Of a stretch of DNA of 64,000 nucleotides, positions 26,871 through 35,878 are shown in pieces. The stretch is from Hahella sp018986435 (GTDB taxonomy: Bacteria > Pseudomonadota > Gammaproteobacteria > Pseudomonadales > Oleiphilaceae). The stretch lies in assembly GCF_050749805.1 (NCBI RefSeq), contig NZ_CP192738.1:4774001-4838000 (forward strand), written 5' to 3'. A program made the translations under genes and the position numbers. Position 1 is the stretch's first letter, and every line of letters starts with the position of its first letter. The notes beneath the pieces were generated by a model, which did not search any database, was not told the origin of the DNA, and saw nothing but the letters and a program-made list of their open reading frames with translations.

Positions 26871-27377
26871 ATGACATCGGACGTTTCACCATCCATTCAG
26901 CAGCTTGTTGATCAATTGCAGTTGTCGCCGCACCCTGAGGGAGGGTTTTATCGGCGGATTTTCGCTGCGCCTTTTGTTGTTTCTACTCCCCATGGCGAGC
27001 GTCCGAGCGCGACGTTGATTTACTATTTATTACCCCTGGGCGCCTTTTCTCAGTGGCACCGATTGCGTCATGACGAGATCTGGCTTCATCTTGGGGGAGA
27101 CCGCATTCAGATTCACGCCATTGCGCCGGATGGGGCGCTGGTCACACAGGCCATAGGCCCTGACGGCGGCAGAGACGCGCATGTGCCGGGGATGCGCTGG
27201 CTCGCCGCGGAGCCGGAGCCTGGGCCTGCGGGGTATGCGTTGGTGAGCTGCATCGTTTCCCCCGGGTTCGACTTCGCTGATTTTGAATTGGGCGATGCGG
27301 ATGAATTGACTCTCCTCTACCCCAAACACTTCGATCTTATCCTGCGCCTCAGCCGAAGCGGCTCCCAGGGGGGCTAA
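26871..27377 (+). CDS. Cupin, DUF985 family
   Basis: Protein of 168 residues from ATG 26871, chosen from AGGAG seven bases before. Motifs of the DUF985 cupins are clear: HPEGGFYRRIF, SATLIYYLLP, SQWHRLRHDEIWLHLGGD, and VSCIVSPGFDFADFEL. A beta-barrel metal-binding fold; plant and yeast relatives are uncharacterised or epimerase-like. Cytoplasmic, function unknown. Confidence 0.9.
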   Translation: MTSDVSPSIQQLVDQLQLSPHPEGGFYRRIFAAPFVVSTPHGERPSATLIYYLLPLGAFSQWHRLRHDEIWLHLGGDRIQIHAIAPDGALVTQAIGPDGGRDAHVPGMRWLAAEPEPGPAGYALVSCIVSPGFDFADFELGDADELTLLYPKHFDLILRLSRSGSQGG

Positions 27378-27535
27378 ACCCGGATGCCCCCAGCGCGGGC
27401 AAGGGATATACTCCTATCATGACGCCGTGAATTTTATCTCGGTATTCAGCGCTGCGTATGTACTGTATCAGCACTAGCTCCGTACTGCGTCCGCACTACG
27501 TCCGTACCGATTTCCAAGAAAGGAGAATGACTATC

Positions 27536-28093
27536 ATGACCGCCGCCTACCAATGGCTTGAAGCGAAAGACTGCGTACTGGTTCTGGTGGATATCCAGGG
27601 CAAACTCGCTCAGCTCATGCACGAGAAAGAAAGACTGTTCTCTCAGTTGCAACGCATGGTCAAAGGCGCTTTGTTGTTTGATATTCCAATACTATGGATG
27701 GAACAACTACCAGAAAAGCTCGGCCCCACCATTCCGGAAATCACCGAGCTGCTCCCGGACCTGCGCCCAATTCCCAAGCATGCGTTCAGCTGCTACGGCG
27801 AGCCCCGCTTCGTGGAAGCGCTGCAAAAGAGCGGCAGAAAGCGGGTGTTGCTGACGGGCATTGAAAGCCATGTGTGCGTCTATCAATCCGCCTATCATTT
27901 TATTGAGGCTGGATATGACGTCACCCTGATCAACGACGCCATATCCTCCCGCGATCCCGCCAATCGTGAGCTGGGCCTGCAGCGCATGCAGGCGTTGGGG
28001 GCGACGCCGTCCAGCGTGGAAATGGTTCTGTTTGAACTGCAGAAAGAAGCCGCTGGCGAACGCTTCAAACCGATGGCGCAATTATTCAAGTAA
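27536..28093 (+). CDS. Isochorismatase-family hydrolase
   Basis: Protein of 185 residues from ATG 27536 (AAGGAG ten bases before; a nearer ATG at 27527 is too close to the site). The cysteine-hydrolase triad is complete: Asp19 in LVLVDIQGK, Lys81 in IPKHAFSC and Cys114 in ESHVCVYQS. Resembles the YcaC-type hydrolases; the natural substrate is unknown. Cytoplasmic. Confidence 0.92.
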   Translation: MTAAYQWLEAKDCVLVLVDIQGKLAQLMHEKERLFSQLQRMVKGALLFDIPILWMEQLPEKLGPTIPEITELLPDLRPIPKHAFSCYGEPRFVEALQKSGRKRVLLTGIESHVCVYQSAYHFIEAGYDVTLINDAISSRDPANRELGLQRMQALGATPSSVEMVLFELQKEAAGERFKPMAQLFK

Positions 28094-28231
28094 CGCGCGT
28101 CGGATTGTAGATCAGAGACGTCTATCTCTCTGATGACAAAGCGGATTAAACTGACGATTATAAAAAGACGACTCAGCAGGCGGCGCGCCCGGTATTAAGC
28201 GCTCCGCTTCCTATTAGAGGTGGTGATTGAT

Positions 28232-29125
28232 ATGAGCCAGAACCATGACGCAGGGATGTACGACTCGGTGACGATTAAACACGTCGACGGCCTTGATCTG
28301 ATTGAAATTGAGCGCCCAGAGTGCTCCGCCAGCCTGACCCTGCAGGGCGGCCAGTTAATCAGCTATGCTCCCCACGGCGAACATCCCGTTTTATGGCGCA
28401 ACCCAGACGTGGCCTATCAAAAAGGGGAAGCCGTACGTCAGGGAATCCCCATTTGCTGGCCCTGGTTCGCCTTTCTGGAGCGCAATGCGGACCCCGTGCG
28501 CAACAGTTTCCCAATACAGGAAGCCCCCGCTCACGGCGTGGCGCGCAATGCATTATGGCGCCTGTTGAGCATTTCTGAAGATGAAACCAGCACCACCATC
28601 GCTTTTGAGCTAAGCGCCGAGCCCTTGGGCCTGAAGGCGGTGGTCACCTACCGGCTGGGGACGGTGATGAAAATGGAGCTGCAGTCATTCAATCTGTCAG
28701 ATCAGCCCAAGCATTTGAGTTGCGCCCTGCATACCTATTTCGCCGTGTCGGATATCCAGCAGGTCAGCGTGCTGGACCTGGACGACCTGCCCTACATCGA
28801 CTCGCTGCGCGGGTGGAGCCTGCATAAGCAGGACGGCCCTCTGCACATCACAGAGGAAGTGGATCGCATTTACTACGATACGCCGGCGATACTGCGCATT
28901 CATGATAAAAAGTGGGAGCGTTTCATTGTCCTGGAATCCGCCGATAGCCGTTCCGCTGTGGTATGGAATCCCTGGACGGAGAAGAGCAAACGTCTGTCCC
29001 AGTTCTCGCCGGACAGCTACAAACAGATGCTGTGCGTGGAGACCGGGAAGCTGCTGAACGATTATATCGAGTTGGAGCCGGGCCAGAGCCATACACTGGA
29101 TCTGACCCTGTCATCCCGTCGTTAG
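28232..29125 (+). CDS. D-hexose-6-phosphate mutarotase (aldose 1-epimerase-like)
   Basis: Protein of 297 residues of the YeaD/galactose mutarotase-like fold. Typical signatures: LTLQGGQLISYAPHGEHPVLWRN, GIPICWPWFA, AHGVARNALWRL with the active His, LHTYFAVSD with the second active His, and VVWNPW. It interconverts alpha and beta anomers of hexose 6-phosphates. A GTG at 28220/28223 is an alternative start. Converges with the lipoprotein gene. Confidence 0.92.
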   Translation: MSQNHDAGMYDSVTIKHVDGLDLIEIERPECSASLTLQGGQLISYAPHGEHPVLWRNPDVAYQKGEAVRQGIPICWPWFAFLERNADPVRNSFPIQEAPAHGVARNALWRLLSISEDETSTTIAFELSAEPLGLKAVVTYRLGTVMKMELQSFNLSDQPKHLSCALHTYFAVSDIQQVSVLDLDDLPYIDSLRGWSLHKQDGPLHITEEVDRIYYDTPAILRIHDKKWERFIVLESADSRSAVVWNPWTEKSKRLSQFSPDSYKQMLCVETGKLLNDYIELEPGQSHTLDLTLSSRR

Positions 29126-29126
29126 A

Positions 29127-29783
29127 TCAGGGAGTGACGGTATCCGCGCCTTGCGGATGCAGGTTCTTTGAATAGCTCATCGCCTGGAACGCCAGCTCAA
29201 AGCTGGCTTCCAGCTCGTCTTTCTGGCTGAGGAAGTACTTACACTCGGTTTCCACATCGCCTTCCTTCAACTCGTTCTGGAACTCCCATTTGAACTTCCA
29301 GTACGCGTCTTCAGCGTTGTATTTGCGGTCCGGATGGTTATCCATTTTCCTGACGATGGCGACCAGGTTAGCGCGTTCGCCTTCAATACCGCACAGATCA
29401 TAGGCGGCGGAGGCCAGGGCCAGGGCTTTCACGGATTCATTGAACAGGTTGTCCACCGCGGACAGCACCGCATCGGACTCGCGCTTGATCTGCTCAGCCA
29501 GCGCCTGAATCTGCTGGCGTTCCGCCGACGCATCTTCGCCATTGCGTACTTTGACTTCCAGCTGAGTCAGCACCTGTTCACTCATATTTTCTCTGGAAGT
29601 TTTGCCGTCGGAAAAAGACTTGGAAATTTTCTGCAAATCCTGACTGGCCTTTTCCCTCTCTTGCTTGGAAGCCGTCATCAGCGCCTCGAATCTGCTTCCG
29701 TCGCCATTGTCCGTTGAACATCCAGCCATACCGCCAGCCATAGTGAAAGTAAGGAGGATCATTATGAAACGAAGCACAGGCAT
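29127..29783 (-). CDS. Uncharacterised lipoprotein
   Basis: Protein of 218 residues with lipobox MAGC (Cys22) after a hydrophobic leader, so lipid-anchored. The mature part is almost entirely helical and coiled-coil-like (QEREKASQDLQKISK, ERQQIQALAEQIKRES), and includes two Cys that may pair. No named family. AAGGTG lies before ATG 29783. A hairpin at its 3' end overlaps the mutarotase end. Confidence 0.7.
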   Translation of the reverse strand: MPVLRFIMILLTFTMAGGMAGCSTDNGDGSRFEALMTASKQEREKASQDLQKISKSFSDGKTSRENMSEQVLTQLEVKVRNGEDASAERQQIQALAEQIKRESDAVLSAVDNLFNESVKALALASAAYDLCGIEGERANLVAIVRKMDNHPDRKYNAEDAYWKFKWEFQNELKEGDVETECKYFLSQKDELEASFELAFQAMSYSKNLHPQGADTVTP

Positions 29784-29934
29784 CCATCACCTTTATAATT
29801 AAAAACAGAAGCATACATAATCGGACACAGCAAGCAAATAATCCATCCGGCCCCTGAACGGGGTTCATTTCCAAGCGCAATCGGCCACGCATAGTCTACA
29901 CTGAAAAATAAATAAAACATGGAGTTAGTCACCC

Positions 29935-30783
29935 GTGCCAGATACCCATTCCTCCGCTGATCCGTTGACCCGGGAGCTGGATTCCCGTATCCAGGCGGGC
30001 AACCTGGATATCCCGATGCTGCCGGAAGTGGCGCAGAAAGTGATCGCCATCACCAACAACCCTGACTCCAGCGCGTCCGAGCTGGTCAAGGTGATTCAGG
30101 GGGATCAGGCTCTGGCGGCGCGGGTGATGCGTATCGCCAACTCCGCCGCATACTCTCCCAACGCCTCCATTGTGTCCTTGCAGCAGGCCATCGCCCGCCT
30201 CGGCATGGTGTCGATTCGCGACATCGCCCTGGCCGCCTCCATCAACGCCCGTATGTTCAAGGCCCCTGGCTACGAAGATCGCATCGGGGCCATGTGGCGC
30301 CACGCCCTGGCCACTGCGCTATGGTGTAAAGAAATCGCCCGGCGCGCGCGGATGAATGTGGAAGCCGCGTTCCTGTGCGGGTTGCTGCACTCGGTGGGCA
30401 AACCCATCATGCTGCAGGAAACCCTGGACGTAGCCGGGGCGGAAGAGCTTCAGCCAGAGCTGGATCTGCTGCTGGAGATCGTCGACGAACTGCATCTGGA
30501 CGCCGCCCGTTTGGCGTTAGAGCACTGGCGCATGCCGGAACTGATCATCGACGCAGTGACGCATCAAGACGACTACCAGGAAGCGGGCAACGGTAAAGAT
30601 CAGGCGAAATTAATCCGAGCCGGCAAACAGTTCGCCTCCCACTTCCTGTTTAATGAACCGGACAAAGATACCTTGCTGGCCTTACCCGCCATGGCGGACT
30701 TGAACCTGTATCCGGATGAGGTGGCTGAGCTGTATGAACAGTCCGACACCGTGAATCAGGGGCTGGAGGCCATGCGCGCATGA
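29935..30783 (+). CDS. HDOD domain protein
   Basis: Protein of 282 residues starting at GTG (GGAG nine bases before). The HDOD pattern is clear: LDIPMLPEVAQKVIAITNN, then ASELVKVIQGDQALAARVMRIANSA, AIARLGMVSIRDIALA and ALLHSVGKPIM-like CGLLHSVGKPIM. HDOD proteins act in signalling, often with cyclic di-GMP systems, without HD catalytic residues. The stop overlaps the start of sthA (ATGA), implying translational coupling. Confidence 0.9.
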   Translation: MPDTHSSADPLTRELDSRIQAGNLDIPMLPEVAQKVIAITNNPDSSASELVKVIQGDQALAARVMRIANSAAYSPNASIVSLQQAIARLGMVSIRDIALAASINARMFKAPGYEDRIGAMWRHALATALWCKEIARRARMNVEAAFLCGLLHSVGKPIMLQETLDVAGAEELQPELDLLLEIVDELHLDAARLALEHWRMPELIIDAVTHQDDYQEAGNGKDQAKLIRAGKQFASHFLFNEPDKDTLLALPAMADLNLYPDEVAELYEQSDTVNQGLEAMRA

Positions 30784-32180
30784 GCGACTTCGATATTATC
30801 GTCATCGGCAGCGGCCCCGCCGGTCAGAAAGCGGCGGTGCAGGCGTCCAAAGCCGGCAAACGGGTCGCTCTGGTCGAACGCGACGCACTGCTCGGCGGCG
30901 CCTGCGTGCATCGCGGCACCATCCCCAGCAAAACGCTGCGTGAGAACGCACTGCGCGTAAATAACATGCGCAAAAACGCCGCCTTGTTCCGCTTCAAGCT
31001 CAGTGAAGATCTGGAAATGGCGACACTGATCGACCGCCTCGATGACGTCATGAAGTCTCATGACGAATACATGCGCCGACAGATCGACCGCAACGCCATC
31101 AAGCGCATTCACGGCCGCGCCCGGTTTCTGAGTCCGAATGAAGTGGAGGTGACCTCCGTCAGAGGCGAAAAGCAAGTGCTGGCCACGGATTATGTGGTCA
31201 TCGCCACCGGTTCCTTCCCTCGTAAACCGGATCAGGTGCCGATCGATCATGAGAACATCTTCGACAGCGATTCCGTGCTGTCTATGTTGTATCTGCCAAA
31301 AAGTCTGGCGGTGCTGGGCGGCGGCGTTATCGCCAGTGAATACGCCTCCATATTTCAGGCGTTGGGCGTGCGCGTGATCATGATTGACCGCTATCCCCGT
31401 CCGCTGGGCTTCCTCGACAAGGATCTGACCGACAACTTCGTCAACGCCTTCCAGGACATGGGCGGCGTGTGGATGGGGAACAGCGTGGTGAAACGGGTAT
31501 ATTTCGATGGCGTTAACGACGTGATCACCGAACTGGAGGACGGCCGCACCATCATCACCCAGAAATTACTGTGCGCCGCCGGCAGAGTGGCCAACGTCAA
31601 TGATCTAGATATCGATAACGCCGGCCTGGAGCTGGACGAACGCGGCGTGATTCCTGTGGACGGTCAATTACGCACCCGAGTGCCGAATATCTTCGCCGCA
31701 GGCGATGTTATCGGCCCGCCGTCGCTGGCCTCCGCGTCCATGGAGCAAGGCCGCCGCGCAGCCTGCAACGCCATCGGGCTGGAAGTGGGCAGCATGCCGG
31801 AGATGATTCCCGTGGGCATCTACGGGGTGCCGGAGCTGTCTTCCGTGGGCATGAGCGAGCAGGAAGCGCGCAAAGCGCATGGTCAGATCATCGTGGGACG
31901 GGCGCCCTTTGCAGAAATCGCCCGCGGCCATATTTCCGGCAATCAGGACGGCATGTTGAAACTGGTGTGCGACGCCGAAGGACGGCGTCTATTAGGCGTA
32001 CAAATCGTTGGCGAGGAAGCCACCGAACTCATACACATCGGACAAATGGCGCTGCTCTCCAAGTCCGACGTGGATATTTTCGTGGAGAGTATCTTCAACT
32101 TCCCCACTCTGGCGGAAGCCTACCGGGTGGCGGCGCTGGCAGTCATCGGTCAGCGCGCTCGCCGCAACAGCGTCTACTAA
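30780..32180 (+). CDS. sthA: Soluble pyridine nucleotide transhydrogenase
   Basis: Protein of 466 residues, the usual length. FAD motif GSGPAGQKAAVQASK near the start; GGACVHRGTIPSKTLRE in place of the disulfide motif: the second redox Cys is Thr, as in known SthA; NAD(P) motif VLGGGVIASEYASIF; and FAD motif IFAAGDVIGPP. It exchanges hydride between NADPH and NAD in the cytoplasm. Coupled to an HDOD gene. Confidence 0.97.
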   Translation: MSDFDIIVIGSGPAGQKAAVQASKAGKRVALVERDALLGGACVHRGTIPSKTLRENALRVNNMRKNAALFRFKLSEDLEMATLIDRLDDVMKSHDEYMRRQIDRNAIKRIHGRARFLSPNEVEVTSVRGEKQVLATDYVVIATGSFPRKPDQVPIDHENIFDSDSVLSMLYLPKSLAVLGGGVIASEYASIFQALGVRVIMIDRYPRPLGFLDKDLTDNFVNAFQDMGGVWMGNSVVKRVYFDGVNDVITELEDGRTIITQKLLCAAGRVANVNDLDIDNAGLELDERGVIPVDGQLRTRVPNIFAAGDVIGPPSLASASMEQGRRAACNAIGLEVGSMPEMIPVGIYGVPELSSVGMSEQEARKAHGQIIVGRAPFAEIARGHISGNQDGMLKLVCDAEGRRLLGVQIVGEEATELIHIGQMALLSKSDVDIFVESIFNFPTLAEAYRVAALAVIGQRARRNSVY

Positions 32181-32187
32181 AGAACTC

Positions 32188-32215
32188 CCCGCGGACGCTC
32201 AGATCAATCCGCGGG
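32188..32215. terminator. Hairpin between convergent genes
   Basis: CCCGCGGA/TCCGCGGG, 8-bp stem with a 12-nt loop, between sthA and the DUF2164 gene and overlapping the DUF2164 stop. No T-run, so weak as a terminator. Confidence 0.35.
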
Positions 32216-32446
32216 CGCCTGTTGCAGCTCATACAGCGCATCGCTGATGTTCTCCACCTGCATGCGAATGATATTTTCCGCTTCATCCAGGGCTTTGTTG
32301 TAGGCCCGCGGGCCGATTTCCCGCACGAAAAAGTCGATAAGAAACTCCGCCTGAAAACCGCCAATCTCCTGATCCAGCTCACTGGCGAAGTAGTCTTTCA
32401 CTTTCGCAACGAGTTGCTGTTTTTCATCCCGGGTCATTTCAATCAT
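32204..32446 (-). CDS. DUF2164 family protein
   Basis: Protein of 80 residues, AGGAG before ATG 32446. The pattern LVAKVKDYFASELDQEIGGF followed by FLIDFFVREIGPRAYNKAL is the small DUF2164 family. Cytoplasmic, helical. Function unknown. Convergent with sthA and 19 bases downstream of the DMT transporter on the same strand, so probably co-transcribed. Confidence 0.9.
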   Translation of the reverse strand: MIEMTRDEKQQLVAKVKDYFASELDQEIGGFQAEFLIDFFVREIGPRAYNKALDEAENIIRMQVENISDALYELQQAPAD

Positions 32447-32465
32447 TCGTGGTCTCTCCTTTGTC

Positions 32466-33353
32466 TCAGCGCATCAATCCCTTAAACGCCACGCGCACCG
32501 CGCGCCAGCGGTTGATCAATAGCGCGGAGAATATCAGGAAACAGCCCAGCATCTGCATGCCGGACATGGTTTCTCCCAACCATAGCAAAGCCATCAGGGT
32601 TGTGAACACCGGCTCCATGGTCATGATCACCGCCGCATGGCTGACGGGCGTCAGGCTCTGCGCAAAGGTCTGTAAAAAGAAACGCAGGCTGGTGGCGATG
32701 ACGGCGCTGGCGGCCACCCATCCCCAGATGCCGGCGCTGACCTGTTGAGGCCACTCTTCCCGCGCCAGGGACAGTCCCGAGGCCGTGACGCCGACGGTCA
32801 ATAGCTGCACGGTGGTCAGAGCGATGACCGGCACTTTCGCAGACATGTGGGTATTCAAGGTGAAGTTGAGCGAAAACAGCACCGCAGAGGCAAGAAAAAA
32901 CAACTGTCCCAATCCTGGATGCAGGCCATTGCGCAATGACAGCAACGCCAGTCCGCAAGTAGCGACAGGTAACGCCAGCCAGGTGGCGAGCGCCAGTTTT
33001 TCCCCGAAGATAACGCGAGACACCAAAGGCGCCAGCACCATGGCCAGACTGGTGATGAAGGCCCCTTCCCCCACATGGTCGCCGTAAAACAGTCCGGAGA
33101 TCCACAGACACATGGCCGCGGCGAACAACACGCCGGTGGACAACGCGATCCGTAACTGCTTTGCGGACAGCGACATCAGCGCGCGACGCCCCACCGCCGC
33201 CAGAATCACGCCGGCGCAGAAAAAGCGTATACCGATGAACAACAAAGGCGGTAAACCGGCCAGCGCTTCCTTGGAGAAAATCCAGCCGGCGGCGGCCAAC
33301 AGAGTAACCAACAGCAGCAAGACATCCGCTTTTAAGTGACTGGACTGCGACAC
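32466..33353 (-). CDS. DMT family transporter (EamA-type)
   Basis: Membrane protein of 295 residues with about ten transmembrane helices in two EamA repeats. Typical segments: PLLFIGIRFFCAGVILA in the first half and AAVIMTMEPVFTTLMALLWLGE in the second. It exports or imports a small metabolite; the substrate is not readable. The stop is 19 bases before DUF2164. The start is at ATG 33353, close after the acyltransferase gene. Confidence 0.9.
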   Translation of the reverse strand: MSQSSHLKADVLLLLVTLLAAAGWIFSKEALAGLPPLLFIGIRFFCAGVILAAVGRRALMSLSAKQLRIALSTGVLFAAAMCLWISGLFYGDHVGEGAFITSLAMVLAPLVSRVIFGEKLALATWLALPVATCGLALLSLRNGLHPGLGQLFFLASAVLFSLNFTLNTHMSAKVPVIALTTVQLLTVGVTASGLSLAREEWPQQVSAGIWGWVAASAVIATSLRFFLQTFAQSLTPVSHAAVIMTMEPVFTTLMALLWLGETMSGMQMLGCFLIFSALLINRWRAVRVAFKGLMR

Positions 33354-33361
33354 AGGCGGAC

Positions 33362-34261
33362 TCAGGCTTGCTTTGACTGATTAAGCGCCGCCAGTTTGGC
33401 GTCTTTTTCACGCCATAACGCCGTCATCCACTCTTTGAAGTCCTGTTTGAAAGCCTCGTCGTCGACATTGCGGCTCTTCAGCGCTTCGGGGATGGCGACA
33501 CGGCGAATGTACATTTCCACCGCCGGCACGCGACCGCACATAAAATCGCGCAGACGCGGCGCGCCGCCAGGATAGTGAATAGTGATGTCCACCATGGTGG
33601 GAATGTATTCCCCCATAGCGCTCAGGACAAAGGCCACGCCGCCCAGCTTAGGCTTCAACAGATACTGATAGGGAGACTGCTGGCGTTCGTGTTTGCGTTT
33701 GGTGAAACGGGTGCCTTCGACAAAGTTCATCACGCTTACCGGCGTCGTGCGGAACTTTTCACAGGCTTTGCGTGTGGTTTCCATGTCCTTGCCTTTCAGC
33801 TCGGGACGCTTGGCGATTTGCTCCGGGGTGTGCCGGCTCATGAAAGGAAAGTCCAGTCCCCACCAGGCCAGTCCGATGACGGGCACCCAGATCAGGTCTT
33901 TTTTCAGGAAAAATTTAAGAAAAGGAATGCGTCGGTTAAGCACGTGCTGCATGGCGAAAATATCCACCCAGCTTTGATGGTTGCAGACCACCAGATACCA
34001 GCCCTCCCGCTGCAGTTCCTCAAGACCTTCCACCTTCCACTGAGTGCGCTGCGTCAGGCTCATCCAGCCGCTGTTGCAGGCGATCCAGGCTTCGGAAATC
34101 AGGATAATCAGGCGGGTGCAGACCTTACGCCATGCGGGAATGGGAATGATCAGCTTGAGAATGGCCGGGATGTACAGCAGCGTACACCAGAAAATGGTAT
34201 TGATCGCCAGGGACAATGAAGCCAGGCAGCCGACGAGGGGGGCTGGCAGAAAACTCAGCAT
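33362..34261 (-). CDS. 1-acylglycerol-3-phosphate acyltransferase-like protein (YihG type)
   Basis: Protein of 299 residues. The PlsC motifs are visible: NHQSWVDI (NHxxxxD) near residue 103, EGTRFT near residue 190, and the FLKFFLKKDLIWVPVIGLAWW segment. A hydrophobic N-terminus anchors it in the inner membrane. It should transfer an acyl group to lysophosphatidic acid or a related lysophospholipid. GGAG precedes ATG 34261. Nine bases separate it from the DMT transporter, suggesting one operon. Confidence 0.92.
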   Translation of the reverse strand: MLSFLPAPLVGCLASLSLAINTIFWCTLLYIPAILKLIIPIPAWRKVCTRLIILISEAWIACNSGWMSLTQRTQWKVEGLEELQREGWYLVVCNHQSWVDIFAMQHVLNRRIPFLKFFLKKDLIWVPVIGLAWWGLDFPFMSRHTPEQIAKRPELKGKDMETTRKACEKFRTTPVSVMNFVEGTRFTKRKHERQQSPYQYLLKPKLGGVAFVLSAMGEYIPTMVDITIHYPGGAPRLRDFMCGRVPAVEMYIRRVAIPEALKSRNVDDEAFKQDFKEWMTALWREKDAKLAALNQSKQA

Positions 34262-34422
34262 AAAAAGCTCCGGACAACGATTGGATTAAAGGCTCCGCAA
34301 CGCCTTCAGCGGGCGACCGTTTCGGCAAGGGCGCCCAAGATAACACACCTGCGCAGCGCGGACACCGAGCGGGAACGCAATTTTGCGCCTTCCCACGTTG
34401 CGCCGCCGCGACGCCATCACTC

Positions 34423-35016
34423 TTAAAGGTTGAATTTCGCCGCCAGCTCCGCACATTCGCGATGCTGAAGACAGAACGTCATATGGTCATTCACCATTCC
34501 CACCGCCTGCATGAAGGCGTATACGATAGTGGTTCCCACAAAGGTGAAGCCCGCCTTTTTCAGCGCCTTGGACATGGCGTCGGACACGTCCGTACTGGTG
34601 GGCGCCTGTTGCATGGACTCCAGATGATTGACGATAGGCTTGCCGCCCACGAAGTCCCAGAGAAAATGCGAGAATTCGATCCCCTGATCCCTGAGCGCCA
34701 GATAGCCGCGGGCGTTCTTGATAATAGACTGGACTTTCAGGCGGTTGCGCACAATGCCAGGGTTCTGCAACAGGCGCTCGACATCCTCTTCGGTGAAGCG
34801 CACGATGGTTTCCGGATCGAAGTCCGCGAAGGCTTCCTCGTAATTCTTCTGTTTGCGCAGGATCGTAATCCAGGACAATCCCGCCTGCTGACCATCCAGG
34901 CATAACTTGGCGAACAGCTCCTGAGAGTCCTTCACCGGTCGTCCCCAGACATGATCGTGGTAGCTTACATATTGAGGATCGTTCCCACACCAACTGCAGC
35001 GCTGCTCGGACGCCAT
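34423..35016 (-). CDS. tag: DNA-3-methyladenine glycosylase I
   Basis: Protein of 197 residues. It removes 3-methyladenine from alkylated DNA. The zinc-binding ends are present: RCSWCGND with YHDHVWG at the N-terminus and HMTFCLQHREC at the C-terminus; the aromatic base pocket region WITILRKQKNYEEAFADFDPE is intact. AGGAG before ATG 35016. Stands alone on its strand. Confidence 0.96.
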   Translation of the reverse strand: MASEQRCSWCGNDPQYVSYHDHVWGRPVKDSQELFAKLCLDGQQAGLSWITILRKQKNYEEAFADFDPETIVRFTEEDVERLLQNPGIVRNRLKVQSIIKNARGYLALRDQGIEFSHFLWDFVGGKPIVNHLESMQQAPTSTDVSDAMSKALKKAGFTFVGTTIVYAFMQAVGMVNDHMTFCLQHRECAELAAKFNL

Positions 35017-35041
35017 ACCGGTCTCCTGTTATTCTTGCTCT

Positions 35042-35073
35042 TGTTTATGCTTACACATGTTTATGCTTACACA
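35042..35073 (+). repeat. 16-bp tandem duplication
   Basis: TGTTTATGCTTACACA occurs twice in perfect tandem; a weaker third copy (CGTCTATTCTTACG) follows. Confidence 0.85.
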
Positions 35074-35119
35074 CGTCTATTCTTACGTTCGTCGATTGGT
35101 CGCCGCTTCCGCCCGGGCG

Positions 35120-35169
35120 TTCACCTGAGGGCTTTTGCGCACTATTCACCTGAGCGCTTTCGCACACTA
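35120..35169 (+). repeat. 25-bp tandem duplication
   Basis: TTCACCTGAG followed by GGCTTTTGCGCACTA is repeated next to itself with 3 differences in 25 bases, upstream of the DUF4112 gene. Confidence 0.8.
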
Positions 35170-35366
35170 TAGGTTGCAGCTGCGCCCATCTGACGGAGCG
35201 CAATGGTAAATGCTAAGCGGCTGATAACCCGCCGTATTGTGCCGTCGCCCACGCCAAAAGCAAACCACCGGAAGACGAAAAACACGGTTGCCAGCGGCGA
35301 CTTATCTCCGCACAATGGCTATCTTTGCGGCCCACCGATGGACGCAGCAGGATCGCGAATATAACG

Positions 35367-35873
35367 ATGGATTTGCATCTCCCTATGTCTGAACCAACGC
35401 CCCATACGCCTATTTCCGTCGAGCAGCGCGCAACGCTGACCCGTTTGCGGAAGCTTGCGTATCGTCTGGACGCTCAGTTCCGCATCCCGGTTCTTGGCGT
35501 GCGCGTCGGATGGGACTCCCTGATCGGCCTTGTGCCGCTGGTGGGGGATATTGTCGGCGGTTGCCTGTCCCTGTACTTGTTGTGGCAAGCCTGGCGCATC
35601 AAAGCGCCGAAAAGACTGCTGCTGCGCATGCTCGCCAATATCGGCGTCGAGGTGTTCGGCGGCGCGGCGCCGCTGATCGGCGACGCCTTCGATATTTACT
35701 GGAAAGCCAATCAGCGCAACATGGACATGCTCGCCGTCTATCTGGAAAAGCAGATCATGCCCGCACCGCCCAAGCGTCGGACGCCCTGGCTCTGGATCAG
35801 CCTTAGCGTCGCATTGCTGGTCGCATTCATTATCTACCTGCTCAGCACACCTGAGCCGTTTAGTTTCAGTTAA
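35367..35873 (+). CDS. DUF4112 family membrane protein
   Basis: Protein of 168 residues from ATG 35367 (ATG 35385 also possible; neither has a strong ribosome binding site). DUF4112 core: RLRKLAYRLDAQFRIPVLGV then GWDSLIGLVPLVGDIVGG, with two to three transmembrane segments, the last at residues 145-160. Function unknown. It is five bases upstream of the ABC exporter pair, suggesting a common operon. Confidence 0.88.
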   Translation: MDLHLPMSEPTPHTPISVEQRATLTRLRKLAYRLDAQFRIPVLGVRVGWDSLIGLVPLVGDIVGGCLSLYLLWQAWRIKAPKRLLLRMLANIGVEVFGGAAPLIGDAFDIYWKANQRNMDMLAVYLEKQIMPAPPKRRTPWLWISLSVALLVAFIIYLLSTPEPFSFS

Positions 35874-35878
35874 AGCCA

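Larger units (their letters stand above)
35017..35366. other. Intergenic region with two tandem duplications
   Basis: 350 bases between divergent genes (tag and the DUF4112 protein). It contains a 16-bp and a 25-bp tandem duplication, listed as repeats. No coding sequence recognised. Confidence 0.5.

Noticed and set aside
35042..35169. CRISPR-like array
   Set aside because: Only two copies of each unit, head to tail with no spacers; no cas genes nearby.
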